Source of the DNA: Pelagibius litoralis
GTDB taxonomy: Bacteria; Pseudomonadota; Alphaproteobacteria; Kiloniellales; DSM-21159
Direction: 5' to 3'
Length of the DNA: 64,000 bases
NCBI GenBank assembly: GCA_029287455.1
Contig: JARFRB010000081.1
Location: 51,245 to 115,244 of the forward strand
Shown: positions 51,991-61,396 of the stretch, one piece after another
How the letters are laid out: the number at the start of each line of letters is the position of its first letter
How positions within the stretch are numbered: position 1 is the first letter of the stretch
Notes under the pieces: model-generated
Told to the model about the DNA's origin: nothing
The model's database searches: none
Seen by the model: the letters and a program-made list of their open reading frames with translations, nothing else
Position numbers and translations under genes: made by a program

Positions 51991-54900
51991 CCCTGTTCAG
52001 CCGGCGGTGACACCCGGAAGAACAGCGAGTAGATCACCGGGACAACGCCCAGAGTGAGAACCGTTCCGATTGCCAGGCCCGAGGAGATGACGATCGCCAT
52101 GCTGTAGAAGAGGGGGTCCTTCCAAACGATCAGCGGCGTCAGGCCCAGGAGCGTTGTGATGGTCGTCATAAGGATTGGGCGGAACCTGGAAACCGCAGCC
52201 TTAACGATCGCATCATAGGGCGAGGCGCCCTGGCCGCGCTCGGCCTCGATGCTGTCGATCAAGACGATGCCGTTGTTGATGATGATGCCTGCAAGGCTCA
52301 ATAGCCCGAGCAGGGTCATAAAGCCGAAGGGCGCGCCCGTGGCCAAGAGGCCCAGGACCGAGCCAACAAAGGCCATGGGAATCGTCAGAAGGATGATGGC
52401 GGCCCTGCGGATCGAGTTGAACTGCCAGACCAGCAGGACCACGATCAGAAAGCCCGCCATCGGGAAATTCGCGAAGAGATTGGCTTGCGCCTCGGCCGCG
52501 TTCTCCAGTTCCCCGCCCATCTCCCAACGGTAGCCCGGCGGCAAATCCAGGGCGGCGATCGACGGCAGCAGGCGCTCGACCAGCTGCCCCGCCTTCAAGT
52601 TGGGGTGGGTGGCGCTCACCGTGACCGTGCGCTCCAGATTGCGGCGGTTGATGAAGTAAGGCTCCCAAACACTGCGGATTTCGGCGATCTGGGTCAGGGG
52701 CACATTGGTGCCGTTCGCGCTCGAAAACACGGTGATCGCCCGAAGGTTGGAAAGCTGATCCCGCTCGCCCGCGACACCGCGCAGCACGATGGGAATAACG
52801 GCGTCGCCTTCGCGATAATCGCTGACAGTCCCGCCGCTAACAAACGCGTTGAGGGTGTTGGCGATGTCACGAGAGGTGACCCCGGCCCGGCGGGCGCGGT
52901 TTTGATCCACCAGCACTTCCGCCTTCAGCACGCTGTTCGCCCAGTCCTGCTTTATGTGAATGGTGCCGGGGATATCCCGAAACGCCGTTAGCAAACGCTC
53001 GGCCCTATCCATCAAGACCCGTTCGTCTTCCCCGGTGATCCGGATCTCCACCAAGCCGGTCTCCGAGGGGCCGAGCCACATTGCCTTCACCTCTCCCCTG
53101 GCTTCAGGGAAATTATCGTTGATGAACCCGCGGGTGCGCAGCAGCACCTCCGGGACCTGTGTGTTCGACTCGGTCTCCACCAGGATAAAGGCCACATGAG
53201 GGTCCGGATTGATGGGCGATAGGGAAAGGAAGAATCGGGGGCCGCCGCTGCCCGCGTAGGCAATGGTGCTCGAGATCTCGGGATTTGTTTCCTCGTCGCC
53301 CAGCCAGTCGCTGATTTCACGGATCACGCGGGTAGTCTCGTCGATATGGGCGCCCGCCTCGAGGTCGATGTAGACGAGAAACTGATTTCTATCGTTCGCC
53401 GGGAAGAACTCCTGTACCACGAAGCGCGCGAGATAGCCCACACCGAGCGCAACCGCGATCACCACCGCGATACAGATGACCCGATTGCGCAGCAGCGTTT
53501 CCAGAAAGCGCCGATAGAGCCTGTAGAACTTGGAATCGTAAGGATCGACCGTGGCACCCGCTGGCGGCGGAGGCGGGGGCTTCAAGAACCAGTAGCTCAT
53601 GGTCGGGGTCATGTACATCGACATGAACCAAGAGCCCATGAGCACGAGAATCACCACCTGACCAATCGACAGGGTGTATTCGCCGACTGAACCCACCGCG
53701 AGGGCAATGGGCATGAAGGCCAGGATCGTGGTCAGGGTTGACGTGAGCAGCGGAAGGCCAAGCGTGCGTCCGGCGTCGATCGCGGCCTGTTTGCGGTCTT
53801 CTCCGGCCGCTATTCGGTTGCGGATGCTCTCGGCGATCACGATCGCGCTATCGACCATCATGCCGAGGGCGATGATCATGGTGGCGATCGACATACGCTG
53901 CAGCTCGACCTCCAGGGCCGACATGCCGATTAGCGCGAGCAGCATGGTCAAGGGCACGAAGGACCCGACGATCAAACCCGTCCTGACGCCCAGGAAGAGC
54001 ACAACAACGAGCAAAACGATAACAAGAGTTTGCCCCAGATTGACGAGAGCCCCGTTTACGGCGTTCTCGACCAGTGAGGGTTGATAGGTCGCATAGTCCA
54101 GAAAGTAGCCGAAAGGCAGTTGCTGCTCGATCTCTTCCAGCCGCTGGGTCAAGCGCTCGCCGAACTCGACCGAATTCACGCCGTCCAAGATCGATACGCT
54201 CAGTACGATTGCCGGACGGTTGTTGAAGAAGACCGGCCGGTCGGCGGGATCCGAATAGTCGCGCTTGATTTCCGCCACGTCGCGCAAGGGGATGCTGCCG
54301 CCATCGGGCAAGGGAATGAGGGTCCTGGCGATCTCTTCCACGCTGACGAAGGTGCCGGTGGCCTCCACCCTGACGTTGCGCCCCGAGGCATCGATCACGC
54401 CGCTGGGCAGCAAGATGTTCTGGCTGCGCAGGGTTTCGACGATCACTTCAGGCGGAAGCCCGAGTTGCGCCATGCGCGCGTTGGAAACTTCCAGGAAGAT
54501 CCGCTCGGGCTGAACGCCAAAGGTCTCAATCTGTTCGACACCGTCGAGGGCATCCAGCTTGCGCCGTATATCGCGCGCGACCACGCGCATGTCTGCCAGG
54601 GAGAATCCATCGCTCCACACCGCGATGGTCGCGACCGCGGTCAAGCCGAAGTTGTCGTTGACGAAGGGGCCGATGGTGCCCTGGGGCAGGCTTGGCCGAA
54701 GGTCATCCATCTTGTTGCGCAGATCCTTCCAGACGAGTTCGATATCCTCGCCCTGCACCCAGTCGTCGAGTTCCAGATGGACGATCGAGACGCCTGATTT
54801 GGAGTAGGACCAGATATCGTCCACCTCGCCGATTTCCCGGATCTTCTCCTCGACCTCGAAGGTGATCAGGTCCTCGATCTCGTAAACGTCCATGCCTGGG

Positions 54901-55058
54901 AAGGAGGTGACGACAATCGCTTCGCGGATTTCGATCGAGGGGTCCTCCTGGCGGGGATAATCCAGGAAGATCAAGAAACCGATGATAGGAATGCCCACCA
55001 GCACCAGAACCGTGATTCGGTTCACCTCGATCGCGAATTCAGTGATTTTGCCAAACAT
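51987..55058 (-). CDS. RND-superfamily efflux permease
   Basis: 1023 residues with the AcrB/MdtB layout: one N-terminal helix, a large porter domain, six helices, a second porter domain, then the last helices. Proton-relay residues are visible in helix 4 (MIIALGMMVDSAIVIAESIRNR, Asp pair region). Second-half helices show SLAGIIINNGIVLIDSI and TTITTLLGLTPLIVWKDPLF. The N-terminal FLDYPRQEDPSIEIREAIVVTSFPGMD fits the HAE1/MdtC-like group exporting organic compounds. The adaptor gene precedes it by 35 bases. No outer-membrane factor is encoded here. Confidence 0.95.
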   Translation of the reverse strand: MFGKITEFAIEVNRITVLVLVGIPIIGFLIFLDYPRQEDPSIEIREAIVVTSFPGMDVYEIEDLITFEVEEKIREIGEVDDIWSYSKSGVSIVHLELDDWVQGEDIELVWKDLRNKMDDLRPSLPQGTIGPFVNDNFGLTAVATIAVWSDGFSLADMRVVARDIRRKLDALDGVEQIETFGVQPERIFLEVSNARMAQLGLPPEVIVETLRSQNILLPSGVIDASGRNVRVEATGTFVSVEEIARTLIPLPDGGSIPLRDVAEIKRDYSDPADRPVFFNNRPAIVLSVSILDGVNSVEFGERLTQRLEEIEQQLPFGYFLDYATYQPSLVENAVNGALVNLGQTLVIVLLVVVLFLGVRTGLIVGSFVPLTMLLALIGMSALEVELQRMSIATMIIALGMMVDSAIVIAESIRNRIAAGEDRKQAAIDAGRTLGLPLLTSTLTTILAFMPIALAVGSVGEYTLSIGQVVILVLMGSWFMSMYMTPTMSYWFLKPPPPPPAGATVDPYDSKFYRLYRRFLETLLRNRVICIAVVIAVALGVGYLARFVVQEFFPANDRNQFLVYIDLEAGAHIDETTRVIREISDWLGDEETNPEISSTIAYAGSGGPRFFLSLSPINPDPHVAFILVETESNTQVPEVLLRTRGFINDNFPEARGEVKAMWLGPSETGLVEIRITGEDERVLMDRAERLLTAFRDIPGTIHIKQDWANSVLKAEVLVDQNRARRAGVTSRDIANTLNAFVSGGTVSDYREGDAVIPIVLRGVAGERDQLSNLRAITVFSSANGTNVPLTQIAEIRSVWEPYFINRRNLERTVTVSATHPNLKAGQLVERLLPSIAALDLPPGYRWEMGGELENAAEAQANLFANFPMAGFLIVVLLVWQFNSIRRAAIILLTIPMAFVGSVLGLLATGAPFGFMTLLGLLSLAGIIINNGIVLIDSIEAERGQGASPYDAIVKAAVSRFRPILMTTITTLLGLTPLIVWKDPLFYSMAIVISSGLAIGTVLTLGVVPVIYSLFFRVSPPAEQG

Positions 55059-55093
55059 GACTGCGCCTCGGTTCGGAGTTCAAGAGCCGGGAG

Positions 55094-56194
55094 TTAGCTA
55101 CCGGCTTCCGCGGCGCCCATGAGCGAAACCCTTTGGCCGTCCACGAGAAAATTCACGCCGGCTGTCGCGATCACGTCGCCCGCTTTGAGGCCGTGCACCG
55201 CGGCCATGTTGCTGACCATGGTTTTCGCGGAGGTGACCACGGTGCGGCGGACTGTGGAGGTTTCGGGGTCGTAGACGAAAACGATGCCCTCGCCGGGCGC
55301 GTCGCCGGGCGCGATCGAGCCAATCGGCACCAGATAGCCGCTCTCGTCCGTGGCGCCGGCCAGGAGCAAGGTGACTTCCGTCGTCATGCCGGAACGCAGG
55401 TCCGGCGGCGGATCGATGAGGGCTGCCTTCACCGCGAAAGTGTTTCCCGCACCGGCCGTGGTGCCCACTTCCGTGATGAGCGCGTCCAAGGGAATGGTGA
55501 AGCGCGGCACCCGCACGGTGGTCGGCATGCCAAGCGTTACTTCGGAGATCGAGGTTTCCGGAACCCCGAAAACCGCGTCGAAGCCGCCTTCCGCCTCAAG
55601 CGTGAAGAGTTCCTGTCCCGCCTGCACTTCGACGAAGGGGTCGACCGACCGGCTGGAAATGGTTCCGCTGAAGGGGGCCGCCAGCGTCGCGTTGTTCAGG
55701 TCGCGATTAGCCAGATTGAGCCGTGCGACGGTGTAGTCCACCTGGCTTGCCGCTGCCAGGTAATCCCGTTCGGCGTTGTCGAAACGGGCTCTCGCGACCC
55801 AGCCTTGTTCATAGAGCGTTCTTTGCCGCTCGAACTCCGCTCGCTTCTGGGACAGTTCGGCCCGGGCCCTTTCCAGGTCCGCTTCGGCAGCTCTTACGTT
55901 GAGCTCGAACGGCTCCCCGTCCAGGGTCGCGAGGATCTGGCCCGAAGTGACCTGATCACCCCGGTTGACTTGGACGTCCAAGACGTTGCCGCCAACCTGG
56001 AAACTCAAGATTGAGGAATCGCTGGCTTCAACGAGGCCCGTGAACTTCCGGATCTGGCCATTTGCCACCTCGGTGACAACCATCGTCCGGATTGGCCGGA
56101 CAACTTCCGGCGCTTCGATCTCTTCCTCGCCGCATCCCGATATCGTGGCGGCGAGCATGCAAGCCAACAGGCAGCGCCCGGCTCCAACTCCCAT
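55094..56194 (-). CDS. RND periplasmic adaptor lipoprotein
   Basis: 366 residues. The N-terminus is a lipoprotein signal, with the lipidated cysteine in TISGCGEEE at about 21. The lipoyl half-motifs (FQVGGNVLDVQVNRGDQV and LAAPFSGTISSRSVDPFVEVQAGQ) flank a short coiled coil (ADLERARAELSQKRAEFERQRTL). Beta-barrel and membrane-proximal domains follow (TTEVTLLLAG, LKAGDVIATAGVNFLVDGQRV). It links the RND permease to an outer-membrane channel. It is first in an operon with the permease and GT-C genes; no regulator is adjacent. Confidence 0.9.
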   Translation of the reverse strand: MGVGAGRCLLACMLAATISGCGEEEIEAPEVVRPIRTMVVTEVANGQIRKFTGLVEASDSSILSFQVGGNVLDVQVNRGDQVTSGQILATLDGEPFELNVRAAEADLERARAELSQKRAEFERQRTLYEQGWVARARFDNAERDYLAAASQVDYTVARLNLANRDLNNATLAAPFSGTISSRSVDPFVEVQAGQELFTLEAEGGFDAVFGVPETSISEVTLGMPTTVRVPRFTIPLDALITEVGTTAGAGNTFAVKAALIDPPPDLRSGMTTEVTLLLAGATDESGYLVPIGSIAPGDAPGEGIVFVYDPETSTVRRTVVTSAKTMVSNMAAVHGLKAGDVIATAGVNFLVDGQRVSLMGAAEAGS

Positions 56195-56278
56195 CGACCC
56201 CTCCCACTATGAACCGCTGTCATGATGGTGTCGGGAGGGAGGTGGGTCGTTGACTTACGTTAAGCCTTGGTCGGGGCC

Positions 56279-58714
56279 TTATTCGCGCATCCTGGACCCG
56301 TTTGCGTCGTAGAGGGGATGGGCGATGACCTCAGCGGGGTAAAAGGCGCCGTTGATCTCCACGGTCAGGGCTGTTCCATCGACCGCCAGCGCTGGCGGGA
56401 CGTAGCCCATGGCCATGGACCTGCGCACGTGATGGGCATAACCGCCGGAGGTCACGTAGCCCACGCAAGTCTCCTCCTTCATGATGGCTTCGTCGTTGAC
56501 TACATCGATGTCGTCGGTCTCGATGGTCATGGCGACGAGCCGTTTATCCGGCCCGGCGGCGCGCTCAGCCTCGGCCGCGGGCTTGCCGATGAAGTCCTTG
56601 TCCCATTGAATGAAGGCGTCGAGACCTGATTGTGCGGCAGTGAAATCGGGGCGGAAGTCCAGCGTCCAGGCGCCCCAGTTCTTCTCCAGCCGCAAGGCCA
56701 TGAGCGCCCGGGCGCCGTAGAGCCGCAGCCCCAGGTCGGCGCCGGCCTCCTCGATCGCTTCGAAGAGGCGCAGTTGGAATTGCGGGGCGCAGTAGATTTC
56801 GTAGCCAAGCTCGCCCGAGAACGAGATTCGCGAGATGATGGCCGGCACCCCGGCCACGAACATGCGGCGGATGTCGCGGAACTTGAAGGCCTCGGCAGAG
56901 ACATCCTCCCGCGTGATCTGCGAAAGCAAGGTCCGGGAGTTCGGCCCGGAGATTCCCATGCCGTGCCAGGCGTCCGATTCGTTGCGGTAGTCGACGCCGC
57001 TCGCCGGAATATGACTCTCGAACCAGCGGCGGTGCATCTCCTGCGCCGCGCCCGAGCCGAAGAGCATGAAGGCGTCCTCGTCCAGACAGGCGACCGTGAG
57101 GTCTCCGTAGAGTTTGCCCGAGGGGGTCAACATCGGCGTTAGGGCGATACGGCCGGGCTTCGGAATTCGCCCAGCTAGGACCCGGTCCAAGTAGGCACGG
57201 GCGCCAGGGCCGGAGAACGCATGCTTGGCGAAGTTGGCGATCTCGATAGCGCCCACTGCGTTGCGTACTGCGGCCACCTCCTCGCCGACATAATCGTGGG
57301 CGCGCGAGCGCCGGAAGGTGGGCTCCTCGTGGGCGTCATCCGGGCCCTTCGCGAACCAGAGTGCGTGCTCCAGCCCAAAAGCTTGATCCATCACGGCCCC
57401 CTTCGACACCAGCCGGTCGAACAAGGCCGTGGTCTTCTGCCGCCGGCCCTTGGGAAGGGTCTCGTTCGGGAAGGTCATGACAAAGCGGCGCTCGTAGTTC
57501 TCCGCCGACTTCACCGTGCCCCAATCCGGGCTGGCGAAGTCGCCAAAGCGCGCGATGTCCATCGCCCAGACATCGATCGAGGGTTCCCCATCCATCATCC
57601 ATTCGGCGAGACACAGGCCGACCCCGCCGGCCTGACAAAATCCCGCCATGACGCCAACGGCCGCCCAGTAGTTGGTCAGGCCCGGAACCGGGCCGATCAT
57701 CGGGTTGCCGTCGGGGCCAAAGGTGAAGGGGCCGTTGATCACCGACTTGATGCCAGCTTCGGCTAGCGCGGGGATACGCTCGAAGGCAAGTTCCAGGCGG
57801 TCGCCGATGCGGTCGAGATCGGGCTGCAGCAGTTCGTGGCCAAAGTCCATTGGCGTGCCCTCGACCCGCCACGGCGTGGATCGCGGCTCATAGGTGCCGA
57901 GCAGCATGCCGCTGCGCTCCTGCCGGAAATAGATGTTCGCTTCGTAGTCAATCCCGGCCGGTAGGCGATTTTGCTGCCCCCGCTCGACGATTTCCGGGAT
58001 GTCGTCGGTGATGAGGTAGTGGTGCTCCATCGGCTGCACCGGCAGATTGAGCCCCGCCATCCGGCCGGCCTCGCGCGCCCAGAGGCCGGCGGCGTTGACC
58101 ACGCGCTCGGCGACGATCGTGCCTTTGGGTGTGACGACGTCCCAGCTGCCATCGGCCCGCTGCCGCGTTTCCGCCACTGGCGTATGGGTGAAGTAGGACG
58201 CGCCATGCGCCTTGGCAGCCTTTGCGTAGGCGTAGGTGACACCCGAGGGATCCACGTCTCCGTCCAGCGGGTCCCAGAGGGCCGCGATGTAGTGCTTGGG
58301 GTCGATCAGCGGGTGGCGCCGGGCTGCTTCCTCTACGGAGATGAACTCCTGATCAAGGCCCATGTACCGCGCCTTTGAGCGTTCGCGCTTCAGGTAGTCG
58401 TGCCAGACCTCGTTGGAGGCGAGATAGAAGCCGCCGGTGCTGTGCATGCCCACCGACTGGCCGGAGACCTCCTCAATCTCCTTGTAGAGGTTGATCGTGT
58501 AGCCTTGCAGGCGCGAGATATTGGGGTCCGAGGAGATAGTGTGGATCTGTCCGGCCGCGTGCCAGGAAGAACCGGAGGTGAGCTCGTCGCGCTCCAGCAG
58601 CACCACATCTTTCCAGCCGAACTTCGCCAGGTGGAAGAGGATCGAGCAGCCCACCACGCCGCCTCCGATAATCGCGACCCGGACGTGGGAGGGAAGTTGC
58701 TTGTCACTGTCCAT
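56279..58714 (-). CDS. Dimethylglycine/sarcosine dehydrogenase-family flavoprotein with GcvT-like C-terminus
   Basis: 811 residues from ATG 58714 (GAGGACG upstream). The FAD-binding domain is IIGGGVVGCSILFHLAKFG, then SGSSWHAAGQIHT with the His that carries covalent FAD in DMGDH. A DAO-type substrate domain follows. From about residue 430 there is an aminomethyltransferase (GcvT-like) folate domain with SGPGARAYLDRVLAGRIPK, GPNSRTLLSQITRED and SGELGYEIYCAP. It would demethylate dimethylglycine, sarcosine or a similar N-methyl amine, moving the formaldehyde unit to tetrahydrofolate. It sits 64 bases downstream of MttB copy 3. Confidence 0.9.
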   Translation of the reverse strand: MDSDKQLPSHVRVAIIGGGVVGCSILFHLAKFGWKDVVLLERDELTSGSSWHAAGQIHTISSDPNISRLQGYTINLYKEIEEVSGQSVGMHSTGGFYLASNEVWHDYLKRERSKARYMGLDQEFISVEEAARRHPLIDPKHYIAALWDPLDGDVDPSGVTYAYAKAAKAHGASYFTHTPVAETRQRADGSWDVVTPKGTIVAERVVNAAGLWAREAGRMAGLNLPVQPMEHHYLITDDIPEIVERGQQNRLPAGIDYEANIYFRQERSGMLLGTYEPRSTPWRVEGTPMDFGHELLQPDLDRIGDRLELAFERIPALAEAGIKSVINGPFTFGPDGNPMIGPVPGLTNYWAAVGVMAGFCQAGGVGLCLAEWMMDGEPSIDVWAMDIARFGDFASPDWGTVKSAENYERRFVMTFPNETLPKGRRQKTTALFDRLVSKGAVMDQAFGLEHALWFAKGPDDAHEEPTFRRSRAHDYVGEEVAAVRNAVGAIEIANFAKHAFSGPGARAYLDRVLAGRIPKPGRIALTPMLTPSGKLYGDLTVACLDEDAFMLFGSGAAQEMHRRWFESHIPASGVDYRNESDAWHGMGISGPNSRTLLSQITREDVSAEAFKFRDIRRMFVAGVPAIISRISFSGELGYEIYCAPQFQLRLFEAIEEAGADLGLRLYGARALMALRLEKNWGAWTLDFRPDFTAAQSGLDAFIQWDKDFIGKPAAEAERAAGPDKRLVAMTIETDDIDVVNDEAIMKEETCVGYVTSGGYAHHVRRSMAMGYVPPALAVDGTALTVEINGAFYPAEVIAHPLYDANGSRMRE

Positions 58715-58778
58715 TTCGTCGTCCTCATTTCTTCGTCGCCCCGGCCCTCGCGCCGGGTGCCCCTATTACCAGGCGCTT

Positions 58779-60320
58779 CTAGTACCAAGCATCGGCCATG
58801 GACTCTTTCTTCCTCGCGATGAATTCCCGCAAGGCCTCGTCGGCCGCGGGATCGAGGGCAGGGGCCTCGTAGTCCGCCAGCATCTTGTTCCATGTCTCGT
58901 AGGCGCGGCGCTCGGTGTCCTTGGCACCGCCTTCCTCCCACTGCTCCAAGCTTTCGGAGTTCGACATGGAAGCGTCGTAGTAGGCGGTTTCGTAGTTGCC
59001 CATGGTGTGGGCGGAGCCAAGGAAGTGCCCCGCCGGCTCCACGTCGTCATAGGCGTTGCGTCCTAAACTGTTGTCGTCGAGTTCGACCCCGCCGAGCAGC
59101 TTCTGATAAGCACCCAGGCGGTCGGCGTCGACGATCAGCTTCTCGAAGCTGGTCACGAGGCCGCCTTCCAGCCAGCCGGCCGCGTGCAGCACGAAGTTGG
59201 CCCCGCCGAGCGCGGTGGAATGCATCGAGTCCGCGCTTTCCGTGCCCGCCTGGGCATCGGTGACTTTCGAAGCCGTAAGCGAACCGCCGCAGCGCAGCGG
59301 CACGCCCAGCCGCCGGGCCAATTGCCCGATGATGTAGTTCGAGGCCACGGGCTCCGGCATGCCGAAGGTGGGGGCGCCGCTCTTCAGGCTCATGGAGGAC
59401 AGGAAATTGCCGAGAACGAAGGGCGAGCCGGGGCGCACCAACTGGGCAAAGGCGCAGCAGATCATGGCCTCGGCCAGCGCTTGGGCGATGGAGGCGGCCG
59501 TGGTTACCGGCCCCATGGCGCCGCCCAGGATGAAGGGAGCGACGATCATGCCTTGACCTGCTGCGGAATAGGTGCGGATCGCCTCGGTCACCACCTTGTC
59601 GACCAGCAGTGGCGAGTTCGTGTTGACGTTGCCCATGATAACGCAGTTGTTCTCTACGAAGTCGTCACCATGGAGGATCCGCATCATGGCGACGCTGTCC
59701 TCGGCGCGAGATTTCGCGGTGATGGCGCCCAGCACCGGTTTATCGGACCAGCGGATATGGGCGTAAAGCATATCCAGGTGGCGCTTGTTCACCGGCAGGT
59801 CGCAAGGCTCGCAGGTCACAAGGCCCGAGTGGTGAAGTGCCGGCAGCATGTAGGTGAGCTTGACCAGCTTCTCCAGATCGGCGAAGGCGCCGTAGCGCCG
59901 CCCCCCTTCGAGATCGCGCACGAAAGGTGGCCCGTAGACCGGGGCGAAGACCGTGCAATCTTCACCGATCTCCACGCGCCGAAGCGGATTGCGGGCGTGT
60001 TGCGTGAACTTGCTGGGCGCTGTCTTGCAAAGCTCTCGGGCGGCACCGCGCGGCAGGCGCACCCGCGTCTCGGTGACATCGGCTCCCGCATCGCGCCAGA
60101 TGCGCAAGGCTTCAGGGTCGTCGCGAAACTCGATCCCAATTTCCTGGATCAGCCAATCGGCCTGATCCTCGAGGCGCGCCAGTCCCTCTTCGCCGAGAAA
60201 CTCGAAATAGGGGATGCGACGCGTGATGTAGGCGGGGCCTGGCGCCACGGCGCGGCTTTCCCCAGGCCGGCCCCGGCCTCGGCGCCCCTTGCTCCGAACC
60301 GCTCTTTCCGTCACGGGCAT
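58779..60320 (-). CDS. MttB-family (non-pyrrolysine) methyltransferase, copy 3
   Basis: 513 residues with no in-frame TAG. A basic N-terminal tail (RSKGRRGRGRPGESR) precedes YFEFLGEEGLARLEDQADWL. Barrel motifs include GPPFVRDLEGGRRYGAFADLE, NCVIMGNVNTNSPLLVDKVV, MAPFILGGAMGPVTTA-like, HAAGWLEGGLVTSFEKLIVDADRL and VEPAGHFLGSAHTMGNYETAYYD. Its operon partner is the DMGDH-like gene. This suggests a two-step pathway: methyl removal from a betaine or tertiary amine, then oxidative demethylation. The LysR gene is divergent, 90 bases away. Confidence 0.85.
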   Translation of the reverse strand: MPVTERAVRSKGRRGRGRPGESRAVAPGPAYITRRIPYFEFLGEEGLARLEDQADWLIQEIGIEFRDDPEALRIWRDAGADVTETRVRLPRGAARELCKTAPSKFTQHARNPLRRVEIGEDCTVFAPVYGPPFVRDLEGGRRYGAFADLEKLVKLTYMLPALHHSGLVTCEPCDLPVNKRHLDMLYAHIRWSDKPVLGAITAKSRAEDSVAMMRILHGDDFVENNCVIMGNVNTNSPLLVDKVVTEAIRTYSAAGQGMIVAPFILGGAMGPVTTAASIAQALAEAMICCAFAQLVRPGSPFVLGNFLSSMSLKSGAPTFGMPEPVASNYIIGQLARRLGVPLRCGGSLTASKVTDAQAGTESADSMHSTALGGANFVLHAAGWLEGGLVTSFEKLIVDADRLGAYQKLLGGVELDDNSLGRNAYDDVEPAGHFLGSAHTMGNYETAYYDASMSNSESLEQWEEGGAKDTERRAYETWNKMLADYEAPALDPAADEALREFIARKKESMADAWY

Positions 60321-60396
60321 TCGCGCGCATCCCTAAAGCAAAAGCAGTTTAACCCGATTACTGGCCGTGGTGACGCTTGCAAAAACTAGGGATATC

Positions 60397-60413
60397 CATA
60401 ATTTGAAATTATG
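60397..60413. promoter_or_regulatory. Perfect 17-base palindrome overlapping the lysR start codon
   Basis: CATAATTT-G-AAATTATG has perfect eight-base arms and includes the ATG of the LysR gene. It contains a T-N11-A LysR-box layout. CATAAT at 60397-60402 could also serve as a -10 for a nearly leaderless lysR message, since no ribosome site precedes the ATG. It lies 77 bases from the divergent mttB-like start. Confidence 0.6.
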
Positions 60414-61310
60414 CGTCGCCTGTATGAATTCGTGCATTCCCCGGCCGCTCTCTTGGCCTTCGAGGCGGCCGCGCGGCGCCTTTCCTTCACGCGGGCAGCG
60501 CGGGAGCTAAACGTCTCCCAACCCGCGATCAGTCAATCCGTGAAGAAAATCGAGGAGGCTCTGGGGATCAGCCTCTTCGAGCGGCGGGGTCGGGGCATCG
60601 CGCTCACCGAGGCGGGGGAGCGCTTTCATACAGATGTATCATTTGGGCTTATGCACATCCTGCGCTCGGCGGAAGGCATCGCTTTGCGGGCGGGAAGCGA
60701 CCATGTCTCCCTCTCCTGCTCGACTGCCTTCGCACACTACTGGATGGTGCCACGCTTGTCGGACTTCAAATCCGCCTATCCGGGCATCGAGATTCGCGTG
60801 CAGACCACCGACCGCGACCATGACCTAGGGGACGAGGGGGTTTCCTTCGCCGTGCGCCGGGGCACGGGCCCCTTTCCCGGCCACGAGTCCTTCCTCTTGG
60901 CGCGCGAGCGGATTTACCCTGTTGCGAGCCCGCGCTACATCGCTGCGCAGGGCCGCCCCTCCGGTACGTGGGACTTAGCGCGTCATGCCTTGATCCACCT
61001 CGAGGAGCCTTTCAGGCTACGGCCGAGCTGGACCGACTGGCTCGACGCGGAGGGCGTGTCTTTCGCGGATGACGGCGGGGGCCTGCGCCTGAACGACTAC
61101 GCGCTTGTCGTTCAGGCGGCGATCGCCGGCGAAGGCATCGCTTTTGGCTGGCACCACATCGTCGAGGGCCTTGTGCGCCAGGGGCTTCTGGTAAAACTAA
61201 TGGATGGGGCCTACGACGCTGGCATGGGCTTCCACGTCGTCTGGCGCGGCTTGCGACCAGGCTCCCGCGCCGAGCCCTTCCTGTCCTGGCTCCGCTCGCA
61301 AGCGGAGTGA
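60411..61310 (+). CDS. LysR-family regulator (GcvA-like)
   Basis: 299 residues. The N-terminal helix-turn-helix is AALLAFEAAARRLSFTRAARELNVSQPAISQSVKKIEEALGISLFERRGRGIALTEAGERF (split at NVSQPAISQSVKK), typical of the GcvA group. The effector domain continues to the end. It is divergent from the mttB3-DMGDH operon, its presumed target. GcvA relatives respond to glycine-type ligands, fitting a demethylation pathway that ends in glycine. The start codon lies within a palindrome and lacks a clear ribosome site. No better in-frame start keeps the HTH intact. Confidence 0.85.
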   Translation: MRRLYEFVHSPAALLAFEAAARRLSFTRAARELNVSQPAISQSVKKIEEALGISLFERRGRGIALTEAGERFHTDVSFGLMHILRSAEGIALRAGSDHVSLSCSTAFAHYWMVPRLSDFKSAYPGIEIRVQTTDRDHDLGDEGVSFAVRRGTGPFPGHESFLLARERIYPVASPRYIAAQGRPSGTWDLARHALIHLEEPFRLRPSWTDWLDAEGVSFADDGGGLRLNDYALVVQAAIAGEGIAFGWHHIVEGLVRQGLLVKLMDGAYDAGMGFHVVWRGLRPGSRAEPFLSWLRSQAE

Positions 61311-61396
61311 ATGGGGCGGAGGCCGCTTGTCAAAGCGGTGCCGTGCGGCGTTCAATGGGCCCTCACGGTTGCTGTGAAACACAGAGAGGAAAATCC

